Positions 27,081 through 36,170 of a stretch of DNA of 44,849 bases are shown here, piece after piece (position 1 is the first letter of the stretch; each line of letters begins with the position of its first letter). Where the stretch lies: positions 1 to 44,849 of the forward strand of contig JAFQVS010000057.1 of assembly GCA_017407905.1 (NCBI GenBank). Direction: 5' to 3'. Made by a program: the position numbers and the translations under genes. The notes beneath the pieces are model-generated. The model did no database searches and was not told the origin of the DNA. It was given only the letters and a program-made list of their open reading frames with translations. Origin of the DNA: Bacteroidaceae bacterium. Lineage in GTDB: Bacteria > Bacteroidota > Bacteroidia > Bacteroidales > Bacteroidaceae.

Positions 27081-28397
27081 CTATTTAAACTCGATAGTAA
27101 AACGCGTAAGGCCGTCCGAGGCCGTCTCAAGCGAGAATTTGCATCCGTGCGCCGTAAGAACCTCGCGCGTGAACATAAGCCCAATGCCCTGACCATCGCT
27201 TTTCGTGGTAAAGAAAGGAGTAAACAAGAGTTGCGACACCTCGGCGCTTATCCCGCGGCCATTATCGCAGATGACAATCGAGGCAGGCTGCGCAGCGGTC
27301 GAAATAGTAATGCGGCCACCCTCGCCCCCGATACTCTCGACCGAGTTTTTGAGAATATTCACAAGCACCTGCTCGAAAAGAGCAACGTCGATGTTCACGG
27401 GAACCTCGCCCGTGTGCAACTGCATCGACAATTCTATCCCCCTTGCGCGGCATAGCCCCTCGACAAAGCGCGCGCAGTAACGCGCGCTCTCGTTAAGGTC
27501 GCACGGCTGCAACTGCGGCGCGGGTATTTTCACAACCTCGGCAAAGCGAGTGATGAAGCTGCTGAGCCTACGTCCGCGCTCCTCGCACACCAGCATCGCC
27601 TCGCCAATCTCGGCCGCATCGTTCACGATAGTCTCGCTTGTGGCGGTGTGTAACATATCCTTTGCCGTCTCCAAGATAGATGTTATTCCACCCATCGTGT
27701 TATTTACCTCGTGCGCAATCATACGTATAACCTTCTCGTAGGCATTGCGCTCGGCCTTGTGCAACTGCTCGGTCAGTGGCTCTATGAGCACAAACGGATG
27801 CGCAAAGCCTCGGTCCTGAAAAGAGAGGCGCGAGAGGCTATAAACCTCAATTCCGCTTATCTTCAACGTGCGTGTCTCACCCTGAGGGATAAGTGCAATA
27901 TGGCGCATAAGCGGAATATCAATATCGGCAATATTGCGGCCGAGACAATCGTCGCCGCAGCCCAGCATTCCTTTGGCCGAGGGGTTAATCATCGTTATCC
28001 TATTGTCAAAATCGAGGATGATAACCCCCATCGGCGAGGCCTTTATCAGTAGGTCGAGAAAATGATTCTGCTCGCGCAGACGCAGACGCTCGTCCTTGAG
28101 CTGTGCCATCATCCGATTGAAAATATCGACAATCTTATCGGCCTCGCGCTGCCCCACGGGCGATAGGCGACTGCTAAAATCCTGCTCGCGCAACAGATTG
28201 AGTCCCGTTGCAATAGTATCGAGCGGCTTAATAATTTTACGATAAAAATAGACAAGAAAAAACATACTGAAGAGCGCCACAGCCTCCACAGCATAAAAGA
28301 GTCTGCTGCTGCATCCGCGGTAAACAACCACAAGCAACGCCACCCACGCAAGCACAAGCAGCGCCGACACTACAAGGAATATGTTTTTCTGTCTCAT
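27081..28397 (-). CDS. Sensor histidine kinase, NtrB/NtrY-like, with HAMP and PAS
   Basis: This 438-residue membrane kinase has two membrane segments (about 6-26 and 33-52) with almost no periplasmic loop between them. A HAMP linker (about 54-105) and a PAS domain (about 112-205, PMGVIILDFDNRITMINPSA) follow. The phospho-acceptor is His229 in RMIAHEVNNTMGG, and the ATPase domain has NILKNSVESI, DNGRGIS and FTTKSDGQGIGL. With no real external domain, it probably senses through the membrane or the PAS domain. It lies 9 bp after the sigma-54 activator gene and is its evident partner. The AHEVNN H-box is typical of kinases paired with NtrC-type regulators. Confidence 0.93.
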   Translation of the reverse strand: MRQKNIFLVVSALLVLAWVALLVVVYRGCSSRLFYAVEAVALFSMFFLVYFYRKIIKPLDTIATGLNLLREQDFSSRLSPVGQREADKIVDIFNRMMAQLKDERLRLREQNHFLDLLIKASPMGVIILDFDNRITMINPSAKGMLGCGDDCLGRNIADIDIPLMRHIALIPQGETRTLKISGIEVYSLSRLSFQDRGFAHPFVLIEPLTEQLHKAERNAYEKVIRMIAHEVNNTMGGITSILETAKDMLHTATSETIVNDAAEIGEAMLVCEERGRRLSSFITRFAEVVKIPAPQLQPCDLNESARYCARFVEGLCRARGIELSMQLHTGEVPVNIDVALFEQVLVNILKNSVESIGGEGGRITISTAAQPASIVICDNGRGISAEVSQLLFTPFFTTKSDGQGIGLMFTREVLTAHGCKFSLETASDGLTRFTIEFK

Positions 28398-28406
28398 TCT
28401 CGGCGG

Positions 28407-29750
28407 CTATTTTAGTCCATACTTTTCCAATCGACGATACAGTGCCTGACGACTAATGCCCAACGAGGCTGCAACCTGCGTTAGATTGCCCTCGTGCCGC
28501 TCCATTGCCTCGACTATGCGCAGACGCTCGGCCTCGTCGAGTGTCATTGCCGTCGTTGCCTCCAATTTCATCGGTTGCGGCAGAATATCATTTGCCAGCC
28601 TGAAATCGTCGGCCGTGAGTAGCGACTTTCCACTCATAAGGATTGCACGCTCGACCAGATTCTTCAGCTCGCGCACGTTACCCGGGAAGGGCTGACGCAT
28701 AAGATAGTCCATCGCCTCGTCAGCAATTACAATCTTTTGCAGATTATTGTTCTTGGCCGAGAGCGCCGCAAAATGTCGCACCAGCAGCGGAATATCCTCG
28801 CGGCGCTCGCGCAACGGCGGCAGATGCAACGTAATAAGATTCACCCTGTAATAAAGGTCTTCGCGGAAACTACGCTCGGCCACCATTTTTGCAAGGTCGG
28901 CGTTTGTGGCACACACCACACGAATATCCACCTTATGCGGACGGCTCTCGCCCAGCACCTCGAATGTCTGCTCTTGTAGCACGCGCAACAGCTTCACCTG
29001 ACAGGCAAGGTCAAGCTCGCCCAGCTCGTCAAGAAAGATGGTGCCCCCGTCGGCAAGCTCGAAGCGTCCCACCCTGTCGGCCGAGGCGTCGGTAAACGCC
29101 CCCTTCTTGTGTCCGAACATCTCACTCTCGAACAACGTGTGCGATATTCCGCCTAAATTAACCTTTACAAAAGCGTTTTTTGCACGGCGGCTGTTGCGAT
29201 GAATAGTCTCGGCAATAAGCTCCTTGCCCGTACCACTCTCGCCCGTGATAAGCACCGAGGCATTGGTCTTTGCAATACGCTCGATTGTCGATAAAATATC
29301 CGTCAGCGCCTTGCTGCGCCCCACAATGAGGCTGCGGTCGAACGGTTTTTCTATAGGCTCGGACCCGAGGGGCTCGCCACCGGGAGCAAGGCTCAGTGCC
29401 GTCTCTATGCGCTGCATAAGCACAACATTATTCCACGGCTTTGTGATAAAATCGAAGGCCCCCGCACGCATTCCTCGCACGGCAAGGTCGATGCTGCCCC
29501 ACGCCGTGATTAGTATCACAGGCGTATCGGGACAAAAAACCTTCACCTTTTTCAGCAGCTCGATGCCATCGTCGCCGCTTGTGGTGAGCGAGAAATTCAT
29601 ATCCATCAGAATGAGCTGCGGAGTTTGGCGGCGCACAACCTCCAGCGCCTCGCGAGGCGAAGCAACCGCCTCTACCTCGTAACGCGCCCTCTTGAGCATA
29701 AGCCCCAAACTGTGGCGTATCGCAATATCATCATCAACAATAAGTATCAT
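28407..29750 (-). CDS. Sigma-54-dependent response regulator, NtrC family
   Basis: This 447-residue enhancer-binding activator has all three NtrC parts. The receiver (1-120) has acidic VDDD, phospho-acceptor D50 in LILMDMNF and K104. The AAA+ core has Walker A GESGTGKE (170-177), the sigma-54-contacting GAFTDA (217-222) and Walker B IFLDELGEL. The C-terminal Fis-type helix-turn-helix reads NLTQVAASLGISRQALYRRL. Its partner kinase follows, and an efflux locus with a candidate sigma-54 promoter lies upstream on the same strand. The ATG at 29750 is the only sensible start, because the first beta strand begins there, and a consensus promoter ends 4 nt before it. Confidence 0.96.
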   Translation of the reverse strand: MILIVDDDIAIRHSLGLMLKRARYEVEAVASPREALEVVRRQTPQLILMDMNFSLTTSGDDGIELLKKVKVFCPDTPVILITAWGSIDLAVRGMRAGAFDFITKPWNNVVLMQRIETALSLAPGGEPLGSEPIEKPFDRSLIVGRSKALTDILSTIERIAKTNASVLITGESGTGKELIAETIHRNSRRAKNAFVKVNLGGISHTLFESEMFGHKKGAFTDASADRVGRFELADGGTIFLDELGELDLACQVKLLRVLQEQTFEVLGESRPHKVDIRVVCATNADLAKMVAERSFREDLYYRVNLITLHLPPLRERREDIPLLVRHFAALSAKNNNLQKIVIADEAMDYLMRQPFPGNVRELKNLVERAILMSGKSLLTADDFRLANDILPQPMKLEATTAMTLDEAERLRIVEAMERHEGNLTQVAASLGISRQALYRRLEKYGLK

Positions 29751-29754
29751 AATT

Positions 29755-29785
29755 CAAAGGTAGTATAAAAAATATTCTCGACAAA
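29755..29785 (-). promoter_or_regulatory. Housekeeping promoter of the regulator-kinase pair
   Basis: On the minus strand TTTG (29782-29785), a 19-nt spacer and TACCTTTG (29755-29762) match the consensus exactly. The G of the -7 box is four bases (AATT) from the ATG, so the mRNA should be leaderless. The promoter separates control of the regulator genes from the efflux genes. Confidence 0.8.
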
Positions 29786-29802
29786 AAGAAATACAAAAAT
29801 TA

Positions 29803-29872
29803 AGAAGCTGTTTGAATATAACTCGTATGCGTATAACTCGTATGTAATGTAAAAGAAATTCAAACAGCTTCT
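29803..29872. repeat. 15-bp inverted repeat with tandem repeat in its loop
   Basis: AGAAGCTGTTTGAAT (29803-29817) pairs perfectly with ATTCAAACAGCTTCT (29858-29872). The loop region holds two copies of TATAACTCGTATG (29817-29829 and 29832-29844) with a 15-bp period. It lies 9 bp past the stop of the last permease gene, and TTAATTTTTG follows on that strand, so it can serve as a terminator. Confidence 0.7.
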
Positions 29873-29881
29873 AATGCCGCG

Positions 29882-31225
29882 TTACTCGTCGCGCAGCGCC
29901 TCGGAGGGCTGTATGCTCACAATTCTTCGCGTCGGGATTAAAATACCCACTCCGGCCACAAACAGCATAAAAAGATAGGTCAGCACACTCACAATAACAA
30001 AATGTGTCAAGGGTTGATTGTGCAGATAATCGCCGTTTTTTGCAAGCATAAGTTCCTGCCACATCATCGAGGTAAATTTCTCAAGCGGGTCCGAAAAGCC
30101 CATACTATAAACTTTATGCATAAGCAGCGGAAGAGCAATGAGAAAAGCAACCGATACTATCAACCACCCCTCGACAATAAACTGCCACAACACCCGCCTC
30201 GACGTTGCTCCCATACTGCGATAAAGTCCTATGGCCATCCGTCTGTCCGAGACACGCACCCAATAGGTTGACATTATCCCCAGAAAGGCACAAAAGAGCG
30301 CAAAGCCCGAGAGCATCATCTGCATACGGTAGCGGTTGGTGATTCCAAACACATTCGCACTCTTTGCGGCACTCTCGCCAACGGCCGTCAATGCAAAGAA
30401 ACAACGATATTTAAAATCGAGCTTGGGCGCAATCTCGGCTTGAAAATTCTTCATAAAAGCATCGGCGGCAACCCCCTCTTTCAATCGCACGAAAATTTTA
30501 TAATTCTCGAAAATATAGCGTTTGTCCATATATTCGCAAATTTCGCTTCTATCGTGTATGTGCATAATAAGATGCATCGGCTCAATGTACTCCGTCGTCT
30601 GAACAGTCGAAAAGAGACCGGCCACGGAATATATCTCATCCTCATCCTCGTACTTAATTTTCTTGCCCGCGGCGTCGGTCGTGCCAAAAGCCTTCTGCGC
30701 AAAATTCTGCGAGACATATAAACCCTTTCCACCGTCGAGGCCCGACTTTTTCATCGGCTCGCCGTTTATATCCTTTATCTGCAAAGCCGCAAAATAGTCG
30801 CTTCCCGGAAAATCGTAAATATCGTACGTTGTTACGTGCATCGAGTGGCTCTCGCCCTTTACATTCATTGTGCTATCGACAACATATTTCGGACAATTAG
30901 AGCCCATAGAATTGGGATAATTGTTCGACGAGGCCACAGCGTAGGCTTCAACCTCGGGCAGAGAGCGCACAATATTCACCGCCTGCTCAAAATCATTTGC
31001 GCACACCTCGCCGGCATTCTCCTCATCGGGCACGCTCTTTACCTCAAACTCAAGATAATAGAGATTATCGTCGTTGTACCCCTCGGGAATATATTTATTG
31101 CTGTACAGAATGAACAGCGGGTCTATTGCGAGCCACAAAAACACACTCACAGCCACAAGCTCAAGGAAGAGCCATCCATTCTGCCGACGCTCGTTCCATA
31201 TTTGATGCAAAATAGTCTTTATCAT
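29882..31225 (-). CDS. ABC transporter permease, FtsX/MacB type (pair 2, second member)
   Basis: This 447-residue membrane protein has the MacB/FtsX layout: one N-terminal helix (LELVAVSVFLWLAIDPLFIL, about 21-40), a large periplasmic domain (about 45-300) and three C-terminal helices, ending with RRIVSIQPSEALRDE. Its N-terminus is nearly identical to that of the permease at 34864-36168 (MI-TILHQ-WNERR-NGWLFLELVAVSVFLWLAIDPLFIL), while the periplasmic domains have diverged. It is the last gene of the efflux locus and starts 7 bp after the preceding permease. It carries no ATPase domain and presumably uses the ATPase encoded at 34042. The substrate is unknown. Confidence 0.88.
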   Translation of the reverse strand: MIKTILHQIWNERRQNGWLFLELVAVSVFLWLAIDPLFILYSNKYIPEGYNDDNLYYLEFEVKSVPDEENAGEVCANDFEQAVNIVRSLPEVEAYAVASSNNYPNSMGSNCPKYVVDSTMNVKGESHSMHVTTYDIYDFPGSDYFAALQIKDINGEPMKKSGLDGGKGLYVSQNFAQKAFGTTDAAGKKIKYEDEDEIYSVAGLFSTVQTTEYIEPMHLIMHIHDRSEICEYMDKRYIFENYKIFVRLKEGVAADAFMKNFQAEIAPKLDFKYRCFFALTAVGESAAKSANVFGITNRYRMQMMLSGFALFCAFLGIMSTYWVRVSDRRMAIGLYRSMGATSRRVLWQFIVEGWLIVSVAFLIALPLLMHKVYSMGFSDPLEKFTSMMWQELMLAKNGDYLHNQPLTHFVIVSVLTYLFMLFVAGVGILIPTRRIVSIQPSEALRDE

Positions 31226-31232
31226 AAGTCAA

Positions 31233-32495
31233 TTATTTTTTATTGTTCAACGATACGGTGATACTATGGCGCAGCGAATAGAGCGTCGGGATTAAGGCCG
31301 AGACAATATTCAGCAGCAGGATGAGCACAATTGTAACCCCCACGACGGTGGGATTAAAAAGCATCTCCACGGTAACGGCAGTGGGATAATTGGCATTCAT
31401 ATTAACCGAGTCGAGCAGCGTAACAATCCACTCCTGCGTCATAAGAGCAAACAGATAGGCCATCAGCAGTCCCAACAGCGCCCCCATAGCCGTGAACAAC
31501 AGATTCTCGAAAAGCACCTGCGAAATAAGCGTGCGGTTGGTGGCACCAAAGGCCTTGCGCACCCCAATCTCCTCCATACGGCTGTTCATACGCGAGGCAA
31601 TCATTCCACTCAGATTAAGCGCCGGAATAAAGAGCAGCGTCATAAACAGCAGAAGCACAAAGCCAAAATCCGAGGCACCATACTCGTTGCCCAACATATA
31701 TTTCAGGTGAGTATTTATATAAGGCTCGTACTTATTGCCCTCGCGCTGCTCCTGCGCAAAGCGCGAGAATTGGTCAGAGATTCTCCCTTTCACCCTCTCT
31801 GCGTCCTCGCCTTTCGAGACAAGGAAAAAGAGTTTATACACCCCGAGAATCTGCTCGCGCGTATAAGAGCGGTCGATATTGAGGCTGCTGTTTACGGGCA
31901 GCCAGCAGTCGGCATAGACGCTGGGAGTGCTTCCGCTCACGCCCTTTACCACCCCGACAATCTTATGCGGGACATTCTGTATTCTCACCTCCTTTCCCAC
32001 GGCATCCACCGTTGCAAAAAGTTCGCGAGCCACCTTATCGCTTATCACAATGACGGGCGCTGCAACATTATTCTCCTCGTCCTCCTTTGTAAAGGCTCTT
32101 CCGCTGACAAATTCAAAGTCGAAAATGTGCCAAAAAGTGTGCGACGTAAAAAGCAGCGTGCTGTTTTTAATTCCCTCGACCGATAGTTTTCCGGCCATTT
32201 TAGATGTTGCAACAGCATCGCACCCCTCGACCTCCTTCAGCCGCTCGTACAAATGGCGCGAGGCCCCCGTATATCCACTGCTGTTTCCATCGTTAATATT
32301 AAAATGTATAAGCTCCAAATAGAGCATTCTGTCGCGATTATACTCGGGATAGACAGGGCCCAATTTTATATACAGAATGATGAAAAATATCATCACAATG
32401 GCCACGGTAACGGCCGTTCCCAATATATACATCGAGGAGAAGAGGCGATTGTGGTGCATCATCGTCCACGCTTGTCGTAAATATAATTTTATCAT
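31233..32495 (-). CDS. ABC transporter permease, FtsX/MacB type (pair 2, first member)
   Basis: This 420-residue permease has an N-terminal membrane helix at about 19-42, a periplasmic domain, and three C-terminal helices with RMEEIGVRKAFGAT before the second, the usual FtsX-family coupling segment. Its start, MIKLYLRQAWTMMHHNRLFS, and the YIKLGPVYPEYNR block match the permease at 36171-37436, so the two are paralogues. The gene begins one base after the TolC-type gene stop. It probably pairs with the product of the following gene in a heterodimer, which is an inference from the repeated two-gene arrangement. Confidence 0.88.
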   Translation of the reverse strand: MIKLYLRQAWTMMHHNRLFSSMYILGTAVTVAIVMIFFIILYIKLGPVYPEYNRDRMLYLELIHFNINDGNSSGYTGASRHLYERLKEVEGCDAVATSKMAGKLSVEGIKNSTLLFTSHTFWHIFDFEFVSGRAFTKEDEENNVAAPVIVISDKVARELFATVDAVGKEVRIQNVPHKIVGVVKGVSGSTPSVYADCWLPVNSSLNIDRSYTREQILGVYKLFFLVSKGEDAERVKGRISDQFSRFAQEQREGNKYEPYINTHLKYMLGNEYGASDFGFVLLLFMTLLFIPALNLSGMIASRMNSRMEEIGVRKAFGATNRTLISQVLFENLLFTAMGALLGLLMAYLFALMTQEWIVTLLDSVNMNANYPTAVTVEMLFNPTVVGVTIVLILLLNIVSALIPTLYSLRHSITVSLNNKK

Positions 32496-32496
32496 T

Positions 32497-33969
32497 TTAT
32501 TCGTTTTTTAGTAGCCTGTCAAAGTCGGCGTTAATATTACAATTTTTCTCATAGTCCCACAGAGTGATGCTGCGCAGACGGTACCAATAGTACCAATAGT
32601 ACATTAGCTCCGATATTCGGCTGCGCCGAGCTTGGTCCTTGCTCACCTGCGCATCGTTAAGGTCGAGCGTGCTTATTTTACCTATTTTGAACGTCTCGAC
32701 GTTGCTGTTGTAACGACGTGTGGCAATTGTGTCGGCCTCGATGGCAATCTCCATCTGTCGGCGCTGATTATTGAATTGTTCGACAAGGATAAAAAGCTCC
32801 TGCTTGAAGCTGCGCATCTCAAGCTCCAGACGTCCGGCGGTAATCTCGCGGCTGCTCTTTGCCACACGCAGACGTCCGCGACGCTTGCCCCAATCGAGCA
32901 GCGGAATCTGCACTCCCACCTCTACATACTGATTGTCGTTCAGCGGATTATAAGCCTCGGACGGGCGCTGCCCCATTCCATCGACTCCCACCTGCGCCGT
33001 CAGATTGATGCTGCGCATATTTCCTCGCGCCGAGGCAACGTCGTAGTCGGCCTGCAAACGTCGGCGGGCAATATTCTTTGTTATCGAATTATTCTGCAAC
33101 GCCTTCTGCAACACATCCTCATAGACCAGCGTGGGCGTCGAAAAAGCCTCGGGCATCACCGGGATTATTTCCGTATCCTCGTCCAGCATAAGAAAGGAGC
33201 GCAGAGTGAACATATTGCTCTTGAGGCCGCTCTCGCAGTCGGTGAGCGAGGCGCGGGCGTTGAGCACATTAAGGCGCAGCTGCAAAAGGTCGTTGTCGCT
33301 TATTATACCCATCCGATGCTTGCTCTCGGCCACCGCGTAGAGGCTCTCGGCATTCGACAGATTCTGGCGTGCGATGTTCACATTCTCCTCGGCCAGCAGC
33401 AGATTGAAAAAGTACCCGATGGCACTCATCGTAACCTGCTCGGTAGCCGAGAGAAAGGCCGCCTGCGCCTCGGCGTAACGCACCGGCTCGATGCGACGGT
33501 TCCATTTTGCACTGTTCACCCCGAAAATCGGTTGCCTCAGTGTGAGCGCAAAAGGCACGCTCATATAACGCTCCTGTCGGTTACCACTGAACATTTTCAG
33601 ATAGTCGAGCGACGAAGAGAGCGACAATGTTCCGCCCGTTGCCCAAATACTCTGCTGCACCGTAAGGCCGCCATTCATCTGCATAAAATTATTGCGCACA
33701 AACGTATAAGAGCCGTCGCTATTCTGATAGCTGCTGTAATTGCGGCTGTAAGCAGGCAGCGTAGCGGTCAACTGCACCTCGGGCAGAAGGCCTGCGCGAT
33801 AGATGCGATACTGCCAATAGGCCGAGCGCAATTCGTCGAGCGCCACCGCCGCATCGAGGCTCTGCAAGCGCGCAAGATTTATTGCCTCGTCGAGGGTAAG
33901 ATGGCGCACCCCGCCCCGCGCAACCGATGCGCACAGAAGAATGCAAAATATTGTTAAAATTCGTCTCAT
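32497..33969 (-). CDS. TolC-family outer-membrane efflux protein
   Basis: This outer-membrane channel links an inner-membrane pump to the outside. I start it at the ATG at 33969 (MRRILTIFCILLCASVARGG), which gives 490 residues and a clean signal peptide; the frame back to 34020 adds a polar leader. Two OEP repeats of long helices are visible, with LTLDEAINLARLQS at the start and GKISTLDLNDAQVSKDQARR near the end, where the TolC fold repeats. Strand segments such as VEVGVQIPLLDWGKRRG lie between. It lies between the ATPase gene and the second permease pair. Confidence 0.9.
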   Translation of the reverse strand: MRRILTIFCILLCASVARGGVRHLTLDEAINLARLQSLDAAVALDELRSAYWQYRIYRAGLLPEVQLTATLPAYSRNYSSYQNSDGSYTFVRNNFMQMNGGLTVQQSIWATGGTLSLSSSLDYLKMFSGNRQERYMSVPFALTLRQPIFGVNSAKWNRRIEPVRYAEAQAAFLSATEQVTMSAIGYFFNLLLAEENVNIARQNLSNAESLYAVAESKHRMGIISDNDLLQLRLNVLNARASLTDCESGLKSNMFTLRSFLMLDEDTEIIPVMPEAFSTPTLVYEDVLQKALQNNSITKNIARRRLQADYDVASARGNMRSINLTAQVGVDGMGQRPSEAYNPLNDNQYVEVGVQIPLLDWGKRRGRLRVAKSSREITAGRLELEMRSFKQELFILVEQFNNQRRQMEIAIEADTIATRRYNSNVETFKIGKISTLDLNDAQVSKDQARRSRISELMYYWYYWYRLRSITLWDYEKNCNINADFDRLLKNE

Positions 33970-34041
33970 TGTTGCTAATTCTGTTATGAAACACCTTTTC
34001 GGACGATTGATAATCGCCACAACCGTTTCAAAAAAAATAAG

Positions 34042-34707
34042 TTACTCTACCTGACGTCCGTCAAAAATCCTCACTATGCGCGACGTCTGACGCGCCTGCT
34101 GCTCATTGTGAGTAACCATCACAATGGTGCGTCCATCCTCCTTATTCAAACGGTGCAAAATATCCATCACCTCGCGTCCCATTTTCGAGTCGAGGTTACC
34201 CGTAGGCTCATCGGCGAGGATAATCTCGGGGTTACCCACAATTGCACGCGCAATCGCCACACGCTGACACTGTCCGCCCGACAGCTGCGTGGGCAGGTGC
34301 GTCATTCTGTGCGTGAGGCCCACCCTTTCGAGCACCTCGCAGGCCAGACGTCGGCGCTCACTGCCCGACATTCGACGATACAGCAGCGGCAGCATCACAT
34401 TATCCAGCACATTAAGCGAATTTATCAGATGGAAGCTCTGGAACACAAATCCCAGATTCTTGTTGCGAAAGGCCGCCATCTGCACGTCGCTAAGGCCGAC
34501 GAGTTTCTCACCCGCAATCTCAATGCTTCCGCTTGTGGGACTATCGAGCAGGCCCATAATATTCAGCAGGGTCGATTTTCCGCAACCCGAGGGGCCCATA
34601 ATACTCAAAAACTCGCCCTTTGCAACCGAAAGATTAATATTCTCCAATGCCTGTGTCTCAATTGTGTCGGTTCTGTAAACCTTGTTAATCTCTGTTAAAG
34701 TAATCAT
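34042..34707 (-). CDS. ABC transporter ATPase, MacB/LolD type
   Basis: This 221-residue stand-alone nucleotide-binding subunit powers the permeases of the locus. Walker A GPSGCGKST is at 38-46, the Q-loop is in VFQSFHL, the signature LSGGQ is at 142-146, Walker B ILADEPTGNLD is at 163-173 and the switch His is H200. It is the only ATPase among four permease genes, so it probably serves both pairs. A 156-bp gap separates it from the preceding permease. That gap has a small GC-rich hairpin (GCGGG/CCCGC near 34752-34773) but no promoter I can support. Confidence 0.94.
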   Translation of the reverse strand: MITLTEINKVYRTDTIETQALENINLSVAKGEFLSIMGPSGCGKSTLLNIMGLLDSPTSGSIEIAGEKLVGLSDVQMAAFRNKNLGFVFQSFHLINSLNVLDNVMLPLLYRRMSGSERRRLACEVLERVGLTHRMTHLPTQLSGGQCQRVAIARAIVGNPEIILADEPTGNLDSKMGREVMDILHRLNKEDGRTIVMVTHNEQQARQTSRIVRIFDGRQVE

Positions 34708-34863
34708 AATTCTATTTTTTTTAAATTGTTATTATTTTCTGTTTATTTGCGGGGCATTTTTTCAGCCCGCGACATTTGCGTAAGCACACGCATAATGCTC
34801 GTTATATAAGTAATTGCGCAGTGGGGGAAATTTTCCAATCGCCGCAGTGTTTGCGAGGATAAT

Positions 34864-36168
34864 CTACTCCTCGCGCAAAGCATCCGAGGGCAAAATTCCC
34901 GCAATGCGACGCGCCGAGATTGCAGCGCCCGCCACCGCCACCAATAATATTATAATGTAAGTAATAAGGCTGACTGCCGCAAAGTGCATCCACGCAACGT
35001 CGTGAATATAATCGCTTTTTTCGTCGTGGCGACTGAGAAAAGCATCCAATGGGTCGGCGAATCCCATAGCATAGACCTTGTGCATAATCAGCGGTAGCGC
35101 CACTATAAAGGCAACGATAACAAGCAACGAGGCCTCTGTTACAAACTGCGCCACAATCCTGCCCGACGAAGCCCCCACACTGCGCATCACCCCAATATCC
35201 CTGCGGCGCGCATTTGCACGCATCCAAAAAGTGCTCACAACACCCAAGAAGGCACACAGCAGAGCAAACATTGTAAGCGCACTTTGCAGACGAAAAGTAT
35301 TCCCATAGCCTCGCAGCTCAATCATATCTTTACGCTCAGCCTCGTTGCTCACAATGCCTTTGCAATAGAAATTTCCGCCGGCCAACCGCTGCGCATACTC
35401 CTCCTTGAAACGTTGCTCGAAGGCCTCTCTATCCACCCCCTCTTTAATGCGGAAGAGCAAAGAAAAATCTTTCGACAGTGCAGGTTCAATTTCAATTACG
35501 CTGGCCTTGGGGTTGGTATAAATAATTGTCTGAACATCCTCATAGACACCGCAAATATTGTACTTACCTTCCCATCGTTCCACTTTCTCGCCCGTAATAT
35601 TTACCCTACCGAATGCCTCCATTGCAAAGGAGCGCGAGACAAGCAAATTTCTCACATTCTCGTTGCGCACAATGTGCAGCGGCTCTCCCGTCTGCGCATC
35701 GGTAAGCCCGAACGTCGCAGGCCAATCGTCCCCCTCGGCCATTGAGGTAGAATATTTCACGCAATAGACCTCTTTATTCTTGCCATCCGCAGTCTGCGTG
35801 CTATCCACCACGTAGAAAGTACTGCTCAGCGAGCCGCCGTGGGGATAATTACCCATAAAGCAGGTACCCACATACTGCACCTCGGGAATTTTGCGCACCG
35901 CCTCCAGTGCGTTGCGAAAGACAGCAGCCTTAACCGAGTCATTATCGGCCTCGGCCCTATATTTAAGGTTTGTTTTTTGATACTTCGCCATTTCCACCTT
36001 GTAAAGATTCTCGGCGCGGTAGCCTGCGGGTATTCTGCCACGGCTCACGAGTATGAACAGCGGGTCGATGGCCAGCCACAGAAAAACACTCACAGCCACA
36101 AGCTCAAGGAAAAGCCAACCGTTTATGCGGCGCTCGTTCCACATTTGATGTAATATAGTCCTAATCAT
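34864..36168 (-). CDS. ABC transporter permease, FtsX/MacB type (pair 1, second member)
   Basis: This 434-residue permease has the same plan as its paralogue at 29882-31225: an N-terminal helix in an almost identical first 40 residues, a divergent periplasmic domain (about 45-290), and three C-terminal helices, ending RRIAGILPSDALREE. The stretch ANARRRDIGVMRSVGASS precedes the second helix, as in FtsX-family proteins. It starts 2 bp after the permease at 36171. The strong match at both ends and the poor match in the middle suggest duplication followed by change of the periplasmic, substrate- or partner-facing part. Confidence 0.88.
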   Translation of the reverse strand: MIRTILHQMWNERRINGWLFLELVAVSVFLWLAIDPLFILVSRGRIPAGYRAENLYKVEMAKYQKTNLKYRAEADNDSVKAAVFRNALEAVRKIPEVQYVGTCFMGNYPHGGSLSSTFYVVDSTQTADGKNKEVYCVKYSTSMAEGDDWPATFGLTDAQTGEPLHIVRNENVRNLLVSRSFAMEAFGRVNITGEKVERWEGKYNICGVYEDVQTIIYTNPKASVIEIEPALSKDFSLLFRIKEGVDREAFEQRFKEEYAQRLAGGNFYCKGIVSNEAERKDMIELRGYGNTFRLQSALTMFALLCAFLGVVSTFWMRANARRRDIGVMRSVGASSGRIVAQFVTEASLLVIVAFIVALPLIMHKVYAMGFADPLDAFLSRHDEKSDYIHDVAWMHFAAVSLITYIIILLVAVAGAAISARRIAGILPSDALREE

Positions 36169-36170
36169 AA

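Noticed and set aside
34752-34773. GC-rich hairpin between the second permease of pair 1 and the ATPase gene as a terminator
   Set aside because: No T-run follows on the transcribed strand, and the genes on both sides belong to one functional set. An attenuator cannot be excluded but is not supported.
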